Assembly: GCA_023301395.1 (NCBI GenBank)
Contig: JALZUY010000304.1
Coordinates: 1 to 37,566, forward strand
Direction: 5' to 3'
Length of the DNA: 37,566 nucleotides
Source of the DNA: Nonlabens sp.
Lineage (GTDB): Bacteria > Bacteroidota > Bacteroidia > Flavobacteriales > Flavobacteriaceae
In this document: positions 32,706-37,566 of the stretch, piece by piece
How positions within the stretch are numbered: the stretch's first letter is position 1
Layout: every line of letters begins with the position of its first letter
The notes under the pieces: model-generated
The model's input: the letters and a program-made list of their open reading frames with translations, nothing else
The model's database searches: none
Told to the model about the DNA's origin: nothing
Position numbers and translations under genes: made by a program

Positions 32706-33557
32706 TTATGATAAACGCAAATTATCTATTAAACGTACACCTTCAATATGAGCAACTATAAAAGCTCTGTAGGTGTGCTTTTTAAATTTACGTTTTACGG
32801 GAGATAAGGTTTCTTCACTAGCAATAGTGAAGTATTCCAGTTTAAAATTGTATTGTGCTTGAAACAATTTTTCAACCATTTTACAGGTTGCATTTATACT
32901 GTGAGTTTTGAAATATACTAATGTGCTTTGAAGTGTTTCAAATATAAAAGCAGCCTCTTTTCTCGCTTGAGGGCTTAATCTTTCATTACGTGAGCTCATA
33001 GCAAGTCCATGGTTTTCTCTTTTAATGGCACATCCTATTATTTGAATCGATGACTTTAATTTTTCAACCAATTTCTTAACTATTTGTAATTGTTGAAAAT
33101 CTTTTTCTCCAAAATAAGCGTAATCTGGATGGATTTTCTCAAATAAGAACTCAAGAATGGTACCTACTCCATCAAAATGACCTGGTCGGTTTGCTCCTTC
33201 CATAACGTGCTCTAGGCCATCATAGTAATATCTTTTTGAGACTGGATTGTTTCCATATATATCTTCTACGCTAGGCGTGTAAATGACCACTTTGTTTTTA
33301 TCAAAATGGTTGTAAATAAGTTCAATGTCTTGTTCTGCAATTCTAGGATACCTTTTTAAATCACTTGAATTATCAAATTGAGTAGGGTTTACAAAAATCG
33401 ATACAGCTAGAATATCATTTGATTGAATAGCTTGTTCCATTAATGATAGATGTCCTTGATGTAAGGCGCCCATTGTAGGTACAAATCCTATTTTAAGAGA
33501 TTTGTCTTTAAGTTTCTCAATTTGTGTGGTTAAAGTTTTATGGGTTTGAAATACCAT
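32706..33557 (-). CDS. panC: Pantothenate synthetase
   Basis: It joins pantoate and beta-alanine using ATP. At 283 residues the Rossmann core shows FVPTMGALHQGHLSLM with the ATP-binding His33 and His36 (HxGH), FVNPTQF, GEKDFQQLQIVKKL, and the KMSKS-like loop AMSSRNERLS. It heads the minus-strand operon that goes on to panD and radA, and is divergent from the GT5-like gene. Confidence 0.97.
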   Translation of the reverse strand: MVFQTHKTLTTQIEKLKDKSLKIGFVPTMGALHQGHLSLMEQAIQSNDILAVSIFVNPTQFDNSSDLKRYPRIAEQDIELIYNHFDKNKVVIYTPSVEDIYGNNPVSKRYYYDGLEHVMEGANRPGHFDGVGTILEFLFEKIHPDYAYFGEKDFQQLQIVKKLVEKLKSSIQIIGCAIKRENHGLAMSSRNERLSPQARKEAAFIFETLQSTLVYFKTHSINATCKMVEKLFQAQYNFKLEYFTIASEETLSPVKRKFKKHTYRAFIVAHIEGVRLIDNLRLS

Positions 33558-33621
33558 AGGGCTATTGATTTTGCTAGTGTTACAAACATAAGGTTAAACA
33601 ATTAAAGTGCAAGAAATTGTG

Positions 33622-33629
33622 TATTTTTG
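33622..33629 (+). promoter_or_regulatory. Promoter -7 element of the GT5-like gene
   Basis: TATTTTTG matches TAnnTTTG and lies 36 bases before the ATG in the divergent gap with panC. No clear -33 element is seen. Confidence 0.45.
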
Positions 33630-33665
33630 CAGCTTGCTAAAAGTTAGGCAACTATAAAACAATTT

Positions 33666-34499
33666 ATGAAGGAAAAAAGAGTCTTATACGTATCCTCAGA
33701 AGTTATCCCTTATTTACCAGAAACTGAAGCATCATCGATGTCCTATTTTAGTCCCAAAATGGTAAATGATCGCGGTGGTCAAATTAGAATTTTTACACCA
33801 CGTTTTGGTAATATAAATGAACGCAGACATCAGTTACACGAAGTGATTCGTTTAAGCGGTATGAATTTGATAATCAATGATTTAGACATGCCTTTGATTA
33901 TAAAGGTAGCTTCTATTCCTAAGGAAAGAATGCAGGTTTATTTTATAGATAATGAAGATTATTTTAAACGTAAAGCTACACTTACAGACGAAGATGGAAA
34001 CATGTTTGATGATAATGACGAGCGTGCCATCTTTTTTGCAAAAGGTGTTATTGAAACAGTGAAAAAATTAAACTGGGCTCCAGATATTATTCATGTACAT
34101 GGATGGTTAGCTGGACTACTTCCATTATACATCAAAAACTATTATGGTAATGATCCTTTATTTGAAGATAGTAAAATAGTTACCTCAGTATATAATCAAT
34201 CCTTTGATGGAACGTTAGATACTGAAATGATAGATAAACTTAGGTTTGATGCACTTGATGATGAGGCAGTGGCAGAGTTTGAAGAACCATCTTACATCAA
34301 CTTAATGAAGAATGCGGTTAAATTCAGTGATGGTATAATTAAAGCTAGTGAAGATCTAGATCCAGAACTGAACTCTTATATCGATTCACTTGATAAGCCA
34401 ACACTGGAGTATCATTCTCATGAAGAATTTGCGGATGCCTATGAGGGATTCTATCTTAACGACATATTAGATGAAAAAGAAGAAGATGAAAATGAGTAA
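33666..34499 (+). CDS. Half-length glycogen/starch synthase-like protein (GT5 N-terminal domain only)
   Basis: A 277-residue protein matching only the N-terminal Rossmann half of GT5 synthases: LYVSSEVIPYLPET, RIFTPRFGNINERR, and DIIHVHGWLAGLLPLYIKN. Full GlgA proteins are about 480 residues; the C-terminal nucleotide-sugar half is absent and the gene ends cleanly in an acidic tail (DEKEEDENE), so this is not a recent truncation. The Lys-Thr-Gly-Gly ADP-glucose loop is replaced by Pro-Glu-Thr-Glu-Ala, and HDW by HGW. Similar short proteins are common at this place in Flavobacteriia and are labelled glycogen synthase; catalysis seems doubtful. Its end overlaps the DUF4270 start. Confidence 0.85.
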   Translation: MKEKRVLYVSSEVIPYLPETEASSMSYFSPKMVNDRGGQIRIFTPRFGNINERRHQLHEVIRLSGMNLIINDLDMPLIIKVASIPKERMQVYFIDNEDYFKRKATLTDEDGNMFDDNDERAIFFAKGVIETVKKLNWAPDIIHVHGWLAGLLPLYIKNYYGNDPLFEDSKIVTSVYNQSFDGTLDTEMIDKLRFDALDDEAVAEFEEPSYINLMKNAVKFSDGIIKASEDLDPELNSYIDSLDKPTLEYHSHEEFADAYEGFYLNDILDEKEEDENE

Positions 34500-36123
34500 A
34501 ATGAAGCGTGTAGCTTTAAACGTTTCAATTATTACAGGATTAGTTGTAGGATTAGTAGCCTGTGATAATGAGTTGAATAACATAGGGAGCGAAATTTTGG
34601 GAGCAGATCAATTGAATGATCGCATTAAATCTCAGGAATTTGATGTTGTTGCTTTTAATGAGCTTTTAGGACCTGTACAGACTAATAATTTTAATTCTAT
34701 GCCCTTAGGTTCTTATACAGATCCAATATATGGAAGAATGGATTATAGTTTTGTCACACAACTAAATTTACCTACTTCAAATCCTAACTTTGGAACTAAT
34801 CCTGTATTAGATAGCGTAGTGTTGAACGTGCCTTATTTTTCAACTCTGACCACAATTGATGGCGATTCAAGGACTTATGATTTAGATTCAATTTACGGTG
34901 ATGGTACATTTAAACTTCAAGTTTATCGAAACAATTATTTTTTAAGTAATTTTAATTCTGTAGATATTGAAGAACCAGCTGTTTATTTTTCTGATTTGGG
35001 ACCTACGATAGACGCTCAAAAAGGAGAGTTGTTGTATGAAAACATTGGTTTTATTCCTGACCCATTAGAAGTTGAACTTAAAGAAACCGAGGAAGGAATC
35101 ACAACTATTTCACAAAGATTAACTCCTAGATTAAGGGTTGTTTTAGGTAAAACTCTAAATGCTAGTCCTAACCAGATCGCTCAATTAGCTTTTTGGCAAA
35201 ACACTATTCTTGATCAAGAAGGAACTTCTAATTTACAGAGCAATAGTGATTTTCAAAATTACTTTAGAGGATTATATTTTAAAGTTGATGATGTAATATT
35301 TGGAGGAAACTTGACCCATTTAAATATAAATGAAGCTTCTGTAGATCTTTATATAACATCTCAGATTGAGATCATTGGTGATAATACAACGATTTTTGAG
35401 TCTCAACAATCAGTATTCAATTTGGATTTTGGTGGGAATAGAGTTGGTTTTATTGATAATAGCCAATTAAACCCTACTCTAGTATCAGATATTCAAGCAG
35501 CAAATGATGATGTCAATGGAGAAGAGCTTTTATATCTAAAAGGTGGACCTGGATCTATAGTTTTATTAGATCTTTTTGGAGAAGATGCTGATATGAATGG
35601 TGAGGCAGATGCTTTAACAGAAATCATTGCAAATGACTGGTTGATAAATGAAGCATCACTTACCTTTTATGTAGATCAAAATAGTTTTCCTATAGGAACT
35701 GGAGCTTCTGAGCCAGAACGTATTACTGTTTATGATTTTGACAATAATGTAGTTCTTGCAGATTTCTTATTGAGTACAAATGATATAGCGCTTAATTCAA
35801 ATGTCAGTCATTTAGGACGCTTGGAACGAGTAGATCAAGAAGATGAGAGTTCTGAAGGTGTGAAGTACAAAATTAGACTCACGCAACACATCAATAATAT
35901 TATTAATGGAGATACAGAAAATGTTAGATTAGCAGTAGCGGTAACGCAAAACGTCAATCTAATATCAAATAGTGATGTGAAAGGTCCTATTTTGGTAGAG
36001 GAAATTCTACTCGGATCTGCTATATCTCATGAAGGAACTGTATTACACGGGAATCTATCAAGCAACCCAGCAGATGATGATAAGCGCTTGAGGTTAAAGA
36101 TTTTCTATACAGAATCTAACTAA
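34492..36123 (+). CDS. DUF4270 lipoprotein
   Basis: A large outer-envelope lipoprotein of the Bacteroidetes DUF4270 family. The chosen ATG (34492, overlapping the stop of the GT5-like gene) gives MSKMKRVALNVSIITGLVVG then LVAC, a good SPII signal; in-frame ATGs at 34471 and 34486 are possible but add a very basic extension. The mature chain is beta-rich, with the family opening NNIGSEILGADQLNDR and LGSYTDPIYGRMDYSF. Its function is unknown. The gene order GT5-like, DUF4270, glmS is one I recognise as conserved in Flavobacteriia. Confidence 0.88.
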   Translation: MSKMKRVALNVSIITGLVVGLVACDNELNNIGSEILGADQLNDRIKSQEFDVVAFNELLGPVQTNNFNSMPLGSYTDPIYGRMDYSFVTQLNLPTSNPNFGTNPVLDSVVLNVPYFSTLTTIDGDSRTYDLDSIYGDGTFKLQVYRNNYFLSNFNSVDIEEPAVYFSDLGPTIDAQKGELLYENIGFIPDPLEVELKETEEGITTISQRLTPRLRVVLGKTLNASPNQIAQLAFWQNTILDQEGTSNLQSNSDFQNYFRGLYFKVDDVIFGGNLTHLNINEASVDLYITSQIEIIGDNTTIFESQQSVFNLDFGGNRVGFIDNSQLNPTLVSDIQAANDDVNGEELLYLKGGPGSIVLLDLFGEDADMNGEADALTEIIANDWLINEASLTFYVDQNSFPIGTGASEPERITVYDFDNNVVLADFLLSTNDIALNSNVSHLGRLERVDQEDESSEGVKYKIRLTQHINNIINGDTENVRLAVAVTQNVNLISNSDVKGPILVEEILLGSAISHEGTVLHGNLSSNPADDDKRLRLKIFYTESN

Positions 36124-36137
36124 TCAACTAAAAAATT

Positions 36138-37566
36138 ATGTGTGGAATTGTAGGTTACATAGGGCATCGCGATGCTTACCCTATCGTGTTAAATGGTCTT
36201 AAAAGGCTTGAGTATAGAGGATATGACAGTGCAGGAATAGCAATTTATGACGGGAAAGATCTTAAGTTTTCAAAAACCAAAGGGAAAGTTGCTGATTTAG
36301 AAGCAAAGCTAGAGAAAGAGATCACCACAAATGGCACCATTGCTATAGGTCACACTCGATGGGCTACACATGGTGTGCCTAATGATGTGAACTCACATCC
36401 TCATTTTTCTAATAGTGGAGATTTAGTAATTATCCATAATGGAATTATTGAAAATTATCAACCTCTTAAACAGGAGTTGATGAATAGAGGATTTACTTTT
36501 CAATCAGATACTGACACTGAGGTGTTAGTTAATCTTATTGAAGATGTAAAAAATAAAGAAAAAGTAAAACTAGGTAAAGCTGTTCAAATTGCATTGAATC
36601 AAACAATAGGAGCTTATGCAATTGCGGTTTTTGATCGTAAAAAGCCCAATGAAATTATAGTAGCTCGATTAGGTTCTCCTCTTGCTATAGGAGTAGGTGA
36701 AAATGAATTTTTCATCGCTAGTGATGCATCACCTTTTATAGAGTTTACAAAAGAAGCAATTTATCTCGAGGATGGAGAAATGGCTGTAGTACGCACGCAC
36801 AAGAACATGAAGATCCGTAAAATACATGATGATTCACTAGTTGATCCTTATGTACAAGAATTGCAAATGAATCTTGAGCAAATTGAAAAAGGTGGTTATG
36901 ATCACTTTATGCTTAAAGAGATTTATGAGCAACCTCAAGCAATTAGGGATACCTTTAGAGGTAGAATGCTAGTTGATCAAGGTTTGATTAAAATGGCTGG
37001 TATCGATGATCATATCGATAAATTTTTAAACGCAAGACGTATAATAATAGTAGCATGTGGAACATCATGGCACGCTGGTCTTGTAGCTGAGTATATATTT
37101 GAAGACCTTGCTAGAATACCGGTTGAGGTAGAATACGCATCAGAGTTTAGATATAGAAATCCTGTAATTGATAAAGATGACGTTCTTATCGCAATTTCTC
37201 AAAGTGGAGAAACTGCAGATACTATGGCAGCTATCAAAATGGCCAAAGAAAAAGGAGCTTTCGTATTTGGTGTATGTAACGTAGTAGGAAGTTCTATTTC
37301 TCGTGAAACTCACGCAGGAGCTTATACTCACGCAGGACCTGAGATAGGTGTAGCATCTACAAAAGCATTTACAACTCAAATAACAGTTCTTACACTTATC
37401 GCCTTGCAACTTGCAAAGAAAAAAGGTAAGATTTCAACTAGTGATTTCCATAGATACTTACAAGAGTTAGAAAATATTCCAGATAAAGTTGCTGAGGCTT
37501 TAAAGTCTAACGATCATATCGAGAAAATCGCCGCAATCTATAAAGATGCACCTAACAGATCGGAAG
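36138..37566 (+). CDS. glmS: Glutamine-fructose-6-phosphate aminotransferase, 3'-truncated
   Basis: It makes glucosamine-6-phosphate, the first step toward UDP-GlcNAc for peptidoglycan and LPS. The start is ATG-TGT: Cys2 (MCGIVGYIG) becomes the N-terminal nucleophile of the glutaminase domain, followed by RLEYRGYDSAG, GHTRWATHG and HNGIIENY. The first SIS domain begins near VACGTSWHAG, with ISQSGETADT binding the sugar phosphate and VASTKAFTTQ following. About 476 codons of roughly 615 are present. The real gene sequence probably ends at base 37556; the last 10 bases match a sequencing adapter and give a false Arg-Ser-Glu in place of the expected Phe-Leu-Tyr. Confidence 0.96.
   Translation, partial: MCGIVGYIGHRDAYPIVLNGLKRLEYRGYDSAGIAIYDGKDLKFSKTKGKVADLEAKLEKEITTNGTIAIGHTRWATHGVPNDVNSHPHFSNSGDLVIIHNGIIENYQPLKQELMNRGFTFQSDTDTEVLVNLIEDVKNKEKVKLGKAVQIALNQTIGAYAIAVFDRKKPNEIIVARLGSPLAIGVGENEFFIASDASPFIEFTKEAIYLEDGEMAVVRTHKNMKIRKIHDDSLVDPYVQELQMNLEQIEKGGYDHFMLKEIYEQPQAIRDTFRGRMLVDQGLIKMAGIDDHIDKFLNARRIIIVACGTSWHAGLVAEYIFEDLARIPVEVEYASEFRYRNPVIDKDDVLIAISQSGETADTMAAIKMAKEKGAFVFGVCNVVGSSISRETHAGAYTHAGPEIGVASTKAFTTQITVLTLIALQLAKKKGKISTSDFHRYLQELENIPDKVAEALKSNDHIEKIAAIYKDAPNRSE
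37557..37566. other. Probable Illumina adapter remnant at the contig end
   Basis: The window ends AGATCGGAAG, identical to the first 10 bases of the TruSeq adapter. It replaces codons that are well conserved in GlmS (the residues after DAPN), so it is not genomic. Confidence 0.85.

Noticed and set aside
37140..37409. Minus-strand Cys/Ser-rich frame at the right end
   Set aside because: It is antisense to conserved SIS-domain sequence of glmS.
1..37566. CRISPR arrays, tRNA and rRNA genes, insertion-sequence transposases, prophage genes
   Set aside because: Looked for by eye; no regularly spaced repeats, no tRNA-like clover motifs and no transposase or phage proteins were found. A covariance-model scan would be needed to exclude small RNAs.

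Overview
The window reads as a contig from a low-GC marine Flavobacteriaceae bacterium, perhaps close to Nonlabens or Dokdonia (inferred from gene content and style, not from a search). Supporting signs are the flavobacterial gene order pheS, flippase-dut-nucleotidyltransferase-TPR-DUF4292-EnvC and glgA-like/DUF4270/glmS facing panC-panD-radA, many SPII lipoproteins, near-absence of Shine-Dalgarno sites, and TAnnTTTG promoter motifs. Both ends cut a gene: atpG on the left and glmS on the right. The last 10 bases match the start of an Illumina adapter rather than glmS.

Layout: (1) 1-740, 3' part of atpG. (2) 740-5240, an accessory island: a frameshifted XRE regulator, then a large lipoprotein with a PD-(D/E)xK-type nuclease C-terminus and a stop codon inside its signal peptide, followed by two coupled probable immunity genes. 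(3) 5270-6905, a MITE-like repeat, a small lipoprotein and a secreted vWA-like protein with a Cys/His-rich tail. (4) 7008-13316, an envelope operon: flippase, dut, sugar nucleotidyltransferase, TPR protein, DUF4292 lipoprotein and an EnvC-like protein. (5) 13318-16264 on the minus strand: acyl-CoA thioesterase, two tandem GNAT acetyltransferases and an HU-like/SPOR membrane protein. (6) 16486-18335, pheS plus two small conserved unknowns. (7) 18469-21107, 3-hydroxyanthranilate dioxygenase, a lipoprotein isoaspartyl peptidase/asparaginase and exonuclease III. (8) 21320-24638, exosortase K and its MSEP-CTERM partner protein, a dedicated protein-sorting pair. (9) 24716-27109, small membrane proteins, a YiaAB protein and an alpha-helical unknown. 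(10) 27110-33557, a minus-strand operon: panC, panD, UPF0104 protein, pseudo-esterase, radA, TlpA-like thioredoxin and an M23 peptidase. (11) 33666-37566, a half-length GT5 protein, a DUF4270 lipoprotein and glmS.

Two things stand out. The first is a 16-bp perfect palindrome, CGCTTTCGCGAAAGCG, with eight exact or near-exact copies both between and inside genes. Inside genes it is mostly read in one phase, as Ala-Phe-Ala-Lys-Ala, and once it forms a signal-peptide cleavage region. The second is the pair of specialised systems: the lipoprotein nuclease toxin with its immunity genes, and the XrtK/MSEP-CTERM sorting pair. No rRNA, tRNA, CRISPR array or transposase was seen.
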